Shown here one piece after another: positions 9,367 through 18,463 of a stretch of 33,941 nt of DNA. This DNA is from Hondaea fermentalgiana. Its lineage: Eukaryota; Sar; Bigyra; Thraustochytrida; Thraustochytriidae. Numbering within the stretch: position 1 is the first letter of the stretch; the number at the start of each line of letters is the position of its first letter. The stretch lies in contig NPFB01000124.1 of NCBI GenBank assembly GCA_014084085.1, forward strand, positions 85,580 through 119,520, written 5' to 3'. A model generated the notes under the pieces. The model saw only the letters and a program-made list of their open reading frames with translations, did no database searches and was not told where the DNA came from. The position numbers were made by a program, and so were the translations under genes.

Positions 9367-9410
9367 TCTACTGACGGTCGAATTCTACTGACGGACGGGC
9401 TTCGACCGTC
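9367..9410. repeat. overlapping direct and inverted repeat just upstream of array gene A
   Basis: TCTACTGACGG occurs at 9367-9377 and again at 9384-9394, a 17-bp period. In addition GACGGTCGAA (9373-9382) pairs perfectly with TTCGACCGTC (9401-9410) across an 18-bp spacer. The cluster starts 19 bp upstream of the ATG of gene A, so it lies in the 5' leader or core promoter, where it could form a hairpin or bind a dimeric factor. Confidence 0.75.
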
Positions 9411-9849
9411 TGGCCTCGTCGGGTTCGGGCGAGGCATGCACTCACATGCCGATGTCGAGTGGGCCCTACTACTACTTTGGGCGTACAGGACCCTACATGT
9501 GTCTACATGTCTCCAATGCCAAAGACCTAATAGCCGTTGGGCTTGTTTCGAGCTGTTCGTCTCTGCTCGACACTTTCCGTCAAGCCAAACCTTAGGTAAG
9601 TAACTGTAAGTACAAAGATCAGGAAACCGAGTTTATGTTTACTGCCCGGCCCATCGTCCGCCAACGTCCGAGCTACTCACTGTCAGTTCCGTAACGGATT
9701 CCTTGGGCCTTACTATCTGTGAAAGAGGCACAATCCGGATAGAGAGGCAGGCATTCCAGCATAGAGGATCTACCATGTAGAGATGTTCAGTGAACCATGA
9801 ATGAGCGGCCCAGGCAAGCAGGGCGGAGCGATTCTGAAGAAAATCAAAC

Positions 9850-9902
9850 TTCATTCATTCATTCATTCATTCATTCATTCATTCATTCATTCATTCATTC
9901 AT
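9850..9902. repeat. (CATT)n microsatellite
   Basis: About 13 uninterrupted CATT units. Frames through it read Ile/His/Ser/Phe repeats and are chance products. Confidence 0.92.
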
Positions 9903-10167
9903 CCCTTTACAATTCGAAAAGTGGTCTCGTTTCGACCAACCGAGGTAATCACCATGTTTGTTTTTCTGAAAAGGCTTGCTGGGCCATGGGACCAAAGGGC
10001 CCAACGATTGTTGCCAGTGCGTAGGTCAGCCTCTGCTTTGTAAAGGACGAGAGAGTGAGCGACCGCACGCATGCAAGGTCCCCAAAAAATGCGGGAAAAA
10101 AGAAACAATACGAAAGGACTGAGGTGGTTGCTTGGCTGGGCTCGCCAAGCGATGCCAAGGAGCCGAA

Positions 10168-11529
10168 TCATGGTGTCGATACGAAAGGCACTGCGAGAAG
10201 GCTTGTCGCAAATTTGTACAGATTGCTTGTCATAATGATGAAGCACACAATGCTCACGTTTTCACGAAGACGTAAAAAGCGAGGCGGGATACTCGTTACT
10301 GAGAGACCTGCTGCATAAGCGAGCATACGACGCTGCAACAGATCCTGCATTGACTCTGCGAGAATTAATATTAAACCACGGAGCAAAACGGTCTGAGCTG
10401 GAACGTATCCTGTGAGCCATGCATCCGTACTTGCGGCACATAATACAATCTTTTCACCATGCGCTTCATCATGTGTGTGCAGAATGAGCTTTTCATCGGA
10501 AAGGGCAGCTCGAACAGCTGCCCATTGCCAAACAAAATCAAGGCTGTCAGGTTCGATCGTGATGTCTTGTGCCTTGCGACGTATAAATTGCGTCACCCTG
10601 GCATTGGCATAGGTGCCGCAAACCTCTGTGAGGCTCACTATAATGACAGAGAGCACGAAGCCTCGCCAGGAGTGCATCTCGATCATTGATGTTTGGCCGG
10701 CCAAGTAAAAGCTGATCTTGACGAGCAGGCTGAAAAAGCTCAGCACTAAAGAGGACGAACCCCCAGGGAAGGCCCAAAGCAAAGCAAAGCTGATCATGTC
10801 AGCCACCATGACGCGGCCCGCCAAAACCGAGGCTGCCGGGTATCCAACGCCAACAATGAGCCACTCCTCATACCAGACGTAATCCTTGTGAATGATCAGT
10901 CCGTACACAGTAATCGTGAACATTGCAACGCCTGCGCAGACCCCAATGACGAGAGCAACAATGTGAGGCTTGGGGGAGCACAGGTTTGCCTTCTGCAGAT
11001 ACTGCGAGAAAAGCAGATTCGTCCATGCAGCGACACCATGGGTGATGCTAAGCATGCCTTCAGACAGTAATGGGTCCCAGGGAAAGCCCTTGAGAATCTG
11101 AAGAGCAACCAAAACGACATATGTCACCAGAAGCTGAGTGATGGAGAGGGCCACCTCGATCAAGTGCCATCGAAAGCCATAGTATATTGTGCTGAGTGCC
11201 AAAGAAAATGCCATGAGTGCAACGCTGAAAATGTTCACAGGACGAGAGCGCGAGACCTCGGGTAGCGCGGCTGTGAGAAGAAAGTGGTTCGTGACAATGC
11301 CGAGAATGGCCAACGCCATGGACGGGATTAGATACAAGGTCAAACGTAACATATGCTGCACGTCATGGCCGATTGACGTGTATACAGGGCTCGCCGGGCG
11401 CAGCGCAATCAAGCTGTCTGAGCGGAAATCTCGGCGGGAGTCGTACACGGGAAGTTTCGTGCTCGACTCTTCAACGAAAGCCTCTCTATCTCTCTGGGCG
11501 GCGGCCACAGTCGCGCTCTTCCAGGGCAT
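10168..11529 (-). CDS. array gene B: multi-pass membrane protein of the tandem family
   Basis: The protein has 453 residues. The family N-terminal motif is F-R-S-D-S-L-I-A-L (35-43). Hydrophobic stretches lie near 62-86, 99-117, 123-145, 158-178, 188-212, 224-250, 260-280, 290-306, 380-394 and 424-440. The core reads G-R-V-M-V-A-D-M-I-S-F-A-L-L-W-A-F-P (239-256). The signature H-T-H-D-E is at 351-355 with G-E-K at 358-360, followed by the L-R-G / Q-D-L-L-Q-R-R / I-P-P-R-F-L-R-L-R-E-N elements common to the main group. Overall it is most like copy C. The frame is open to 11634, but the first ATG is at 11529 and the preceding stretch is low-complexity, so 11529 is used. Function is unknown. Confidence 0.9.
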   Translation of the reverse strand: MPWKSATVAAAQRDREAFVEESSTKLPVYDSRRDFRSDSLIALRPASPVYTSIGHDVQHMLRLTLYLIPSMALAILGIVTNHFLLTAALPEVSRSRPVNIFSVALMAFSLALSTIYYGFRWHLIEVALSITQLLVTYVVLVALQILKGFPWDPLLSEGMLSITHGVAAWTNLLFSQYLQKANLCSPKPHIVALVIGVCAGVAMFTITVYGLIIHKDYVWYEEWLIVGVGYPAASVLAGRVMVADMISFALLWAFPGGSSSLVLSFFSLLVKISFYLAGQTSMIEMHSWRGFVLSVIIVSLTEVCGTYANARVTQFIRRKAQDITIEPDSLDFVWQWAAVRAALSDEKLILHTHDEAHGEKIVLCAASTDAWLTGYVPAQTVLLRGLILILAESMQDLLQRRMLAYAAGLSVTSIPPRFLRLRENVSIVCFIIMTSNLYKFATSLLAVPFVSTP

Positions 11530-12018
11530 TGCTTCCTCGTCAACGCTGCCACGTGCGGCAGCGCCTCGACGCAAGGCGTCCAGAGGACGCCCGCGCTTTG
11601 CACACTCAGCTCTTGGTTGTGTTTTTCTATTCAATAGCCAGCATCATGGTGTCGACATGTATACCGGACCGTTTACTTGGATTCGAGTCAACCGTACCAC
11701 CTAGCCAAGCCGCGGGCCAAGAAGTTCTTGCGAATAGTGCACATGGGAGTGGCCACCGGGTCAAGTTGAGGAAAGTCGAATTTCAAGTTCAGCATCCAAG
11801 TCCAACTTTCGCACTAGACGGCGAACTTGAACTTGACTTCATCATCCCCAACGGATATATTGGGATGGTTAGGTGATCGAATCGAAGGCCTAAGCCTAGT
11901 GCGCGTGATACGAAGATCGCCTTGCGTCAAGAAAAAGTTGCAGAGATCTAGAGTATCACATTGCTTCGATGGAAGAAAGATGTTCAAAGGTGATGATACC
12001 ATAGTATTAGCTAGATGC
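11530..12018. other. spacer between array genes B and C
   Basis: This is 489 bp, the shortest spacer in the array, expected to hold the B promoter and C 3' untranslated region. It contains a set of CAAGTT/AACTTG inverted repeats at 11760-11837. The small open frame at 11827-12108 overlaps gene C and shows no domain. Confidence 0.45.
11760..11837. repeat. nested inverted repeats upstream of array gene B
   Basis: GTCAAGTT (11760-11767) is the exact reverse complement of AACTTGAC (near 11830-11837). Between them lie TTTCAAGTTC and GAACTTGAACTTG, which also pair with each other. The dyad is centred about 270 bp upstream of gene B's ATG and may be a regulatory site or a transcript hairpin. Confidence 0.55.
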
Positions 12019-13335
12019 TCAAATGGCGATGAGACTTTTGGAGAAGCTGTACAAATTAAAGGTCATAATAATGAAGCAAGTGATGTTGAAGTTCTCTCTT
12101 GCCCGTAGAATTCTCGGCGGGATAGTCGTCACGGTAAGATTCGCAGCGTGAGCCAGGACTCGACGCTGCATCAGATCCTGCGCAACCTCTGCAACTGCGA
12201 GTACTGATCCGCGCACAATGACCGTAAAAGTTGGCATCGACGTGTCAAGAAGCGAAGCGACAATTGCGGCACCCAAAACGACCTTTTCGCCAATGGACTC
12301 GTCGTGCGTATGGAGGATAAGCTTTTCGTCCGAGACAGCGGCACGCACAGCCGCCCACTGATGGATAAAATCTTGGCTTTCAGCGTCAATTTTGTAGCCT
12401 TCTGCCTTGCGGCGCACAAACTGAGCCATTAGAGCATTAGCATAGGTACCAACGACTTCCGAGAGAGTAGCCACAACGACTGATAATCCAAACGCAGTCC
12501 AAGATTGTAGCTCTAACATGGACACTTGACCAGCCAAGTAAAAGCTTATTTTCACGAGAAGGCTGAAAAAGCTGAGCACTGAGGTGCACGAGCCCTCTGG
12601 AAAAGCCCAAAGCAACGCAAAGCTGATGAGGTCGGCAACCAGTATTCGACCGGCAAGAACCGAAACGACTGGATATGCAAAGCCGGTAATGAGCCACTCA
12701 ATGTACCATGGATGGTCGGCCTCTGTGATGAGACCATACAAAGCAATAGCAAACATGGCGACACCAGAGCACCATCCGACAATGATAGCGATAAGATGAG
12801 TCCGAAGTGTACGGATGGATATCCCATGCAGGATCTGCGTGAACAAAATATTGCTCCAAGCTGTCACGCCGTGAGTCGCGCTCATCATGGCAATCGACGT
12901 GAGAGGACTCCACGGAAAGCCTTGGGAAACCTGTATGGCCATGAGAACTCCGCAAAAGAGCAGCATCTCTAACGCTGACATGATGACAATGACCCAAGGC
13001 AGCTGAAAGCCACGATAGAGCGTGAGAACCGTGAGCACGAAGGAGACAATGGCAAAACCGAATTTTAGCACAGGCAACGTGCGTGAATCTGAAGGCAGAG
13101 CATTTCCAATGAGTATTGCGTTGATAAATACGCCGACGCTGCTAAATATTACAGAAGGAATGAGGCACAATGTCCAGTGTAGAATGTGACGTAGGTCAAC
13201 CAGCACATCCGGCACTTTGTTTTCCTCTGATTGCAAGGCGAGCATGCTCTCAGAGCGAAAAACTCGACTCGAAATATGAGACCCAAGCACTTGGCCATCT
13301 TGCTCGGGTACCACCGCAGCAACGCCGTTAGCCAT
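12019..13335 (-). CDS. array gene C: multi-pass membrane protein of the tandem family
   Basis: The protein has 438 residues, the shortest intact copy. F-R-S-E-S-M-L-A-L lies at 26-34. Hydrophobic stretches lie near 52-76, 88-107, 113-136, 146-168, 179-202, 213-245, 252-272, 280-297, 372-387 and 414-430. The core is G-R-I-L-V-A-D-L-I-S-F-A-L-L-W-A-F-P-E-G-S (229-249). The hydrophilic stretch 305-340 runs into H-T-H-D-E (342-346) and G-E-K (349-351). I-P-P-R-I-L-R-A-R-E-N (405-415) precedes the last hydrophobic helix. Spacing of conserved blocks matches B and E almost residue for residue. The ATG at 13335 is the first in frame. Function is unknown. Confidence 0.9.
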   Translation of the reverse strand: MANGVAAVVPEQDGQVLGSHISSRVFRSESMLALQSEENKVPDVLVDLRHILHWTLCLIPSVIFSSVGVFINAILIGNALPSDSRTLPVLKFGFAIVSFVLTVLTLYRGFQLPWVIVIMSALEMLLFCGVLMAIQVSQGFPWSPLTSIAMMSATHGVTAWSNILFTQILHGISIRTLRTHLIAIIVGWCSGVAMFAIALYGLITEADHPWYIEWLITGFAYPVVSVLAGRILVADLISFALLWAFPEGSCTSVLSFFSLLVKISFYLAGQVSMLELQSWTAFGLSVVVATLSEVVGTYANALMAQFVRRKAEGYKIDAESQDFIHQWAAVRAAVSDEKLILHTHDESIGEKVVLGAAIVASLLDTSMPTFTVIVRGSVLAVAEVAQDLMQRRVLAHAANLTVTTIPPRILRARENFNITCFIIMTFNLYSFSKSLIAI

Positions 13336-13828
13336 AGTGCATCAAGGCGCTGCAAGGCGCTCGCTTGTCCTTGCCTTCCAGCCAGACGGCGTGCCCCGGG
13401 CAACCCGGAAGCGATTCCTACTTTGCAGCGCGCACGCCTTGCAGCATGCACGCTTATCGAAGAAAAGCTGCGCCGGACCGTGTTGTGGTTTTCAGGTCAG
13501 GTCAAGTGATGCAATCACGCTCGGCGAACCGACACTTGTGACGCGGCATTGACACTGTGAGGTCAGAATGCCACACCCCTTTCCTTTCCTTTCCTTTCCT
13601 TTCCTTTCCTTTCCTTTCCTTTCCTTCCTCTCTCTCCGGGAGCTGCTCGTGTCTTTTTTGGAAGGCGAAGGTGAAGGCTTTCCCACAGCGTAACGGAACG
13701 AAGCTGTGCATGCTCACACAAGACCATGCTAATACGATAATGTTAGTTTCGAAACGGACAGGGCAGTTGCGTTTTCTGCTCCCCTGATTGATAAAAAATC
13801 TGCACGAAAGAATGCACGACAGATGGAC
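13336..13828. other. spacer between array gene C and pseudogene D
   Basis: This 493-bp spacer should carry the promoter of C. It contains a pentanucleotide CCTTT microsatellite (13576-13625). No gene is supported. Confidence 0.45.
13576..13625. repeat. (CCTTT)n microsatellite
   Basis: Ten consecutive CCTTT units form a pyrimidine tract about 240 bp upstream of the ATG of array gene C. Frames through it read Phe/Pro/Leu/Ser or, on the other strand, Lys/Glu/Arg/Gly repeats and are not genes. Confidence 0.92.
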
Positions 13829-15209
13829 TCATAGAGAGAAAGACAGGGTATAAATAATTTCCAGGAGACTTTGCGACATTTTCAATAAATTCAGCACCAT
13901 GAGGAGCTGGCACAGAATGGAAAAGTTTTTGCCGAAGCTAAGGATACGAGGCGGAATCCCCGACACCGTTAGCCCCGTTGTGGCCAGTAACACGCGTCGC
14001 TGCAAGAGATTCTGAAGCATTTCGGCAATTGCAAGCAGCAAGGCGCGCGTCAACAGGATGACTGGCGAAAACGCGTCGCTCTCAATAGTCGATTCTCCTT
14101 GCAAGACCGCTGCAATGGCCGCGCAGAGTACAATTTTCTCCCCGATCTGCTCATTATGTGTGTGAAGAACGAGCTTTTCGTCAGAGACAGAAGCGCGAAC
14201 TGCGACCCATTGGTGCACAAGATTCTCGCTTTTGGGGTCGACACGAAAGCCTTAGGCCTTTTCATGCAGCATTCGTGTCATTTTAGCATTTCCGTAGGTC
14301 CCAACGATTTCAGCCAAGCTAGTAACGGCGATTGATAGATAGAATGCAGTTGACGAAGATAATCCGAACAGAGCGACTTGGCCTGACAAGTAAAACCCAA
14401 TCTTGACAACGAGACTAGAAAAGGTCAGAACGGAAGTCGATGATCCCTCGGGAAATGCCCAAAGCACTGCAAAGCTGATCACGTCTGCCACGAGGAAACG
14501 CCCGGCAAGAAGCGAGACCAAGGGAAATGCCACTCCCGCAACAAGCCACTCTGCGTACCACGAGTACTCCCTTTGCGTGATCAAACCATATCCAATACAC
14601 GCCAGCATTGCAATCGTTGCGCTCGACCGTGTCACGAGCGCAATGAGATGTACCTTGACGGAAAGAAATCGGGCGCCGCTTAAACTTGCATGACCACCAT
14701 GTTGAACCAGGTCAGTGTCCCATGCGTCAGGCTGATGGCGACCATTGACGTGACTGTCTCCCATGGGAAACCAAAGCGCGCCATCAACGCAAGGAGTCCG
14801 CCAAAGAATCCAAACGTGGCGAATGAAGAGAAAACCACCTCAAGTTTAGTGAAGCGAAGCCCTCGCTGCTTGATTCCGATCGATGCGAAAAAGAGCATCA
14901 GACCGACGAAAACTCTCGCAATGACCATAAATCTGGGCGAATCGGGGGAATAGCCTTTTCGAAAAAGAGTGCGTTCAGTGAAACGCTCACGACAACCCAG
15001 ATCATTGACGGAATGAGATGCATGGTCCAAAGCAGAATGTGCTTTAGCTCCGCGAGAGGAGTAACCCGACGCTCATTCTCGGAGCTTAGTGCCACTTAGC
15101 TCTCTGAGCGAAACTCGCGTCTTTCAGACTTTCGTAACGATAGAACGCAGTCTTCTGTTCCAGGTGCCACCTGCACTTTGGAGCGTACTTCGTCCTGGCG
15201 CTCTAGCAT
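13829..15209 (-). pseudogene. array copy D: broken copy of the tandem membrane-protein family
   Basis: The whole length of a family member can be followed against copy E, but in pieces. An ATG at 15209 opens a leader with V-Q-V-A-P (compare V-Q-I-A-P in E) and F-R-S-E-S. It is then cut by TAA at 15096-15098, where E has Leu. The next piece runs to about 14940, where a one-base shift is needed near P-P-D-S-P. The following piece runs to about 14685, where a second one-base shift is needed (M-Q-V, then L-S-G-A-R-F). The core G-R-F-L-V-A-D-V-I-S-F-A-V-L-W-A-F-P is intact until TAA at 14252-14254, where E has Gln. The tail then continues in the same frame with H-T-H-N-E and G-E-K to the stop at 13829. 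Two stops plus two frameshifts make a sequencing artefact unlikely, though single errors cannot be excluded. Confidence 0.9.
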
Positions 15210-15625
15210 GCTTGGGCCGCCCCGCCTGGGCGACCGCCCTGAATATGGTGGCACGGTTCTCACTCTGTCAATTTTGCTTTGGCTTGCTTTGAAGGCGTTG
15301 CGCGCTACATGATACAGCCGCAGCAGTGGAGTGCCACCCACACCAGCTACTTCCGTTTCATGAGCTGGCGCTGCAAGAGTGGAAAATGCACTTCAAAATA
15401 CTTATTTTTTTGGCTGCTGCTTCTATTCGTTGAAGTAGCGCCGTGGGCGGGGGGGCACGGCAGTGTAGGAGAGTAGTCTAGTCTGCCAGGAAGTGGCAAA
15501 GCGGCACTGGGCAGGTTGAGGTGACGCTTTTCAATGCAGTGCCGTTGGGACCTCAAGACAGCCTAGGGCCCGGGATCTAGGCCCACTTGGCTACTAGGCC
15601 TACTCAAACCTACGTGCGACCGCGG
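15210..15625. other. spacer upstream of pseudogene D
   Basis: This 416-bp stretch contains the presumed former promoter of D. It has CCTAG/GGCCTA-rich sequence around 15555-15605 but no defined element. No gene is supported. Confidence 0.4.
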
Positions 15626-16175
15626 TCACGTGCTGCACGCACACGAAAAAGCCAGGCCTGGGACGGTGGAGACGAAGTCGCGCCTGGTGCGCTCGATGGC
15701 AGAGACGCCGAAGTACGGTCGATCGCGAGGGTCGGTGTGCGCCGGCGCCTCTCCAAAGCATAATTGCAGGCGCGCCAAAGCCGACCGCAAATTTGGGAGT
15801 AGGGGCCGTTGAGCGTCGGCAACCTTTGGACACCTCTTGCGCGCAAATTCTCCACCTTGTAGGGCCCACGCGAAGCTGACACGGAGAGATTTTGCAAGTT
15901 GCGTAGCGATCGCTCGTCCACGTCGATCAGGAACCCGATAATCGACGTCTGGATTCTTGCAGGTCAGCCAATGGGAAGCAACGAAATCGAGCAAAAGCTG
16001 AAAGCTGGTAGCGGACAGATATCACTACGCAAATATCAACTCGACTTTCTGAGGTGCTGAAAGGTCTCGTGGACGTCGTGACTTTCCCTTGTTCTTCATA
16101 GAGTAGCTTGCCCTTGGTGGCCCTGAGCAGCGCCTCACTGTCAGTCCATTGCTCGTGCGAGAGTTTCTCTGCCAT
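15626..16175 (-). CDS. possible small two-exon gene of unknown function, or a decayed gene fragment
   Basis: Two open segments with ordinary protein-like composition follow one another on the minus strand. Exon 1 would run 16175-16083 (31 codons, starting M-A-E-K-L-S-H-E-Q-W). Exon 2 would run 15997-15626 (123 codons plus TGA; it includes V-P-D-R-R-G-R-A-I-A-T and R-P-Y-F-G-V-S-A-I-E-R-T). An 85-bp GT...CAG intron (16082-15998) would join them in frame to give 154 residues. I recognise no family. Exon 2 lacks an ATG of its own and follows closely on a stop, so without the intron it would be a fragment. All other genes here lack introns, which counts against the model. The start lies 44 bp beyond the stop of gene E on the same strand. 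Confidence 0.33.
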
Positions 16176-16218
16176 CGTCCCGCGTCCCTTTCTCAGCTTG
16201 CTAATGCCACAGTGAAAA

Positions 16219-17592
16219 CTATTCATTAATCTCGAGGAGGCTTTGCGACGTCTTCAGTAGATTCAGAGTCATTAGAAGCTGGCACGAAATGCAAAAGTTC
16301 TCGCTCAAGCTAAGAATACGTGGCGGGATACCCGTCACCGAGAGTCCTGCCGTGGCTAGTAGCACGCGACGTTGCAAGAAATCCTGAAGCATCTCGGCAA
16401 ATGCAAGAAGCAAGCCGCGCGACAATAGATCACCTGCCGAGGTGGCCTCTCCTTGCAAGGTTGCCTCACTCTGTAGGATTGCCGCAATGGCCGCGCAGAG
16501 TACGACTTTCTCCCCGATGAGCTCATTGTGCGTGTGAAGAACGAGCTTCTCGTCCGAGACAGCAGCACGGACTGCGACCCATTGTCGCACAAAGTTCTGA
16601 CTCTCTTCGTCGATTTCGAAGCTTTGTGCTTTGCGATGTAGCATTCGGGTCATTTTGGCATTTACGTAGGTCCCAAAGATCTCAGAAAAGCTTGTGGCGA
16701 CGATCGACAGCAAGAAAGCTGTCCACGAGCGCAATCCGAGCAAAGCGACTTGACCGGGCAAGTAAAATGCAATCTTGACCACGAGACTAAAGAAAGTGAG
16801 AACGGACGTCGATGATCCCTCGGGGAATGCCCACAAGAGCGCAAAGCTGATGACGTCCGCCACGAGGAGGCGTCCAGCAAGGAGAGAAACCAGAGGAAAC
16901 GCTACGCCTGCAATAAGCCATTCAGCATGCCAAGAGTATTTCCTTTGTGTGATCAAGCCGTAGCCAATGCATGCGAGCAATGCGATTGCCGCGCTCCCGC
17001 CGGTCACGAGCGCAACAACGTGAACCTTTATTGAAAAAAACCGGGCGCCATTCATTATCTGCAAGATGGCCAAATTTAACCACGAGGCAGCGCCGTACGA
17101 GGCGCTAATTGCAATCATCGATGACAAAGTGTCCCAAGGGAAGCCATAATGCACGCCTAATGCTATCAAACCGCCGAAGCACCCGTACGTGACGAAAGAG
17201 GATAATAGCATCTCAAGTCTGGTAAAGTTAAGCCCTCGCTGCATGACACCGATCGAGACAAAGAAGATCGCAAAGGAGACGCATACTCTGTAGATGGTTG
17301 CTTGTCTGGGTGCATCGCTGGATATGACTTTTCCAGAGAAAAGCGTGTCTATTGAAACGCTCAAGACAACCCAGAGCATTGACGGAATAAGATGTAAAGT
17401 CCAGAGGAAAACTTGCTTTAGCTCTTCTCGTAGAAGAATATGGCTTACATTTTCCGACTTTAGCGCAATCAAGCTCGAGGAGCGAAAGTTGCGTCGCCTA
17501 GGCTTATTCATGATAACTTGGTCTGAACTTTCGACCATAGTCTCTGGTGCGATCTGCACGCTAGAGCAAGCTTGATGACGCCATGCCTGCAT
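16219..17592 (-). CDS. array gene E: multi-pass membrane protein of the tandem family
   Basis: The protein has 457 residues and is the intact sister of pseudogene D. F-R-S-S-S-L-I-A-L lies at 36-44. Hydrophobic stretches lie near 60-84, 99-117, 127-148, 158-178, 189-212, 224-250, 262-282, 291-307, 388-402 and 434-447. The core is G-R-L-L-V-A-D-V-I-S-F-A-L-L-W-A-F-P-E-G (240-259). The signature reads H-T-H-N-E (353-357), with Asn in place of Asp as in D, then G-E-K (360-362). I-P-P-R-I-L-S-L-S-E-N (422-432) has Ser where B, C and F have Arg before E-N. The frame is open to 17640, but the first ATG is at 17592. It ends with TAG. Function is unknown. Confidence 0.9.
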   Translation of the reverse strand: MQAWRHQACSSVQIAPETMVESSDQVIMNKPRRRNFRSSSLIALKSENVSHILLREELKQVFLWTLHLIPSMLWVVLSVSIDTLFSGKVISSDAPRQATIYRVCVSFAIFFVSIGVMQRGLNFTRLEMLLSSFVTYGCFGGLIALGVHYGFPWDTLSSMIAISASYGAASWLNLAILQIMNGARFFSIKVHVVALVTGGSAAIALLACIGYGLITQRKYSWHAEWLIAGVAFPLVSLLAGRLLVADVISFALLWAFPEGSSTSVLTFFSLVVKIAFYLPGQVALLGLRSWTAFLLSIVATSFSEIFGTYVNAKMTRMLHRKAQSFEIDEESQNFVRQWVAVRAAVSDEKLVLHTHNELIGEKVVLCAAIAAILQSEATLQGEATSAGDLLSRGLLLAFAEMLQDFLQRRVLLATAGLSVTGIPPRILSLSENFCISCQLLMTLNLLKTSQSLLEINE

Positions 17593-18463
17593 GCTCAGAT
17601 TGCACCGGCCCACGAGCTCTAGCTTTTCGAAAACGATCACAAGGATGACGACGAGGACGACTACGCGGACGCCGAGGCCAACGAGGTTAAAGACCCTTCT
17701 GTACCGTCGAACCGGGTTTTGGCCTCGTCATACTACTTTAGGTTCTCGCCCGGGTTCTCTCCCGGAGACTCTCAGGATCGCTTGTACCACGTTTCTCAAG
17801 AAAGATCCGTTATTTGGCCCGCAGAAATTCAATTGAAGCTCCTACAAAACAATTGTCCGGGTCTCACTCTCTGAGCCTCAAATTGTCCGGGCATCTCCCT
17901 AGCATGTGCAAGCGACGTCAAGTGTGGTTCTCAGACGGAGCTCTTGGGCTGCGCGATTGTACTCGCAAAAACGAAGGAGAATTAGAAAAAAAAAAGGAGA
18001 AAAAGAAAGAAGGTCAGCTGCCACTGCAACGCGAAACTGGAAACTAAAAGGAAAATATGCTTTTGAGACGTCTTCAATCAATCAGGTGCTTTTACCCTTG
18101 AAAACTCACGTGATGATTTGACGTTCGTCTGGGAGCTCATTTTTTTTTCTATTTTGAAAAGGAACAGTCCTTCGTAGTCTGCTTTACAATGAGGGGAATT
18201 TTCCTCTGCGAACGGAACGAGCTGCAACGTAGAGCTCTGCACAGCACAACACAGCAGAGCACAACGCAGCAATGCTCACTGCTAGGAGCACTATTGGATC
18301 CTTTTTAAAATTAAAAATAACGTCTCCTTTACTGGGTCCAAATTGTTTGGCCCTGGACGCCAGTCCCAGCGTGGAGAGAAGTCACATCGAGCACGCCATA
18401 GCGAGATTCGCATTCTTTTGGAAAACCATCTCTATCTACAATCGTTGTTTGCGAATCAAATTC
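17593..18463. other. spacer between array genes E and F
   Basis: This 871-bp spacer should hold the promoter of E and the 3' untranslated region of F. It includes GACGA iterations at 17647-17680, a repeated AATTGTCCGGG element (near 17850 and 17881), and an A/G-rich tract at 17980-18015. No gene is supported. Confidence 0.45.

Larger units (their letters stand above)
9349..10167. other. spacer between array genes A and B
   Basis: This 819-bp stretch should hold the promoter of A and the 3' untranslated region of B. It contains a direct/inverted repeat cluster (9367-9410) 19 bp upstream of A's ATG and a CATT microsatellite (9850-9902). The open frames are not convincing. Confidence 0.45.

Noticed and set aside
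9850..9902. Repeat array considered as a CRISPR-like structure
   Set aside because: It is an uninterrupted tetranucleotide repeat with no spacers, in a eukaryotic-looking genome.
13829..15209. Reading the TAA codons in array copy D as glutamine or leucine (alternative genetic code)
   Set aside because: TAA ends the reductase and channel genes at sensible C-termini, only one of the two stops replaces Gln, and D also has frameshifts.
13829..15209. Explaining the breaks in array copy D as introns
   Set aside because: The breaks need one-base shifts or single-codon stops with no missing or extra block of sequence relative to copy E, so removing an intron would delete conserved protein.
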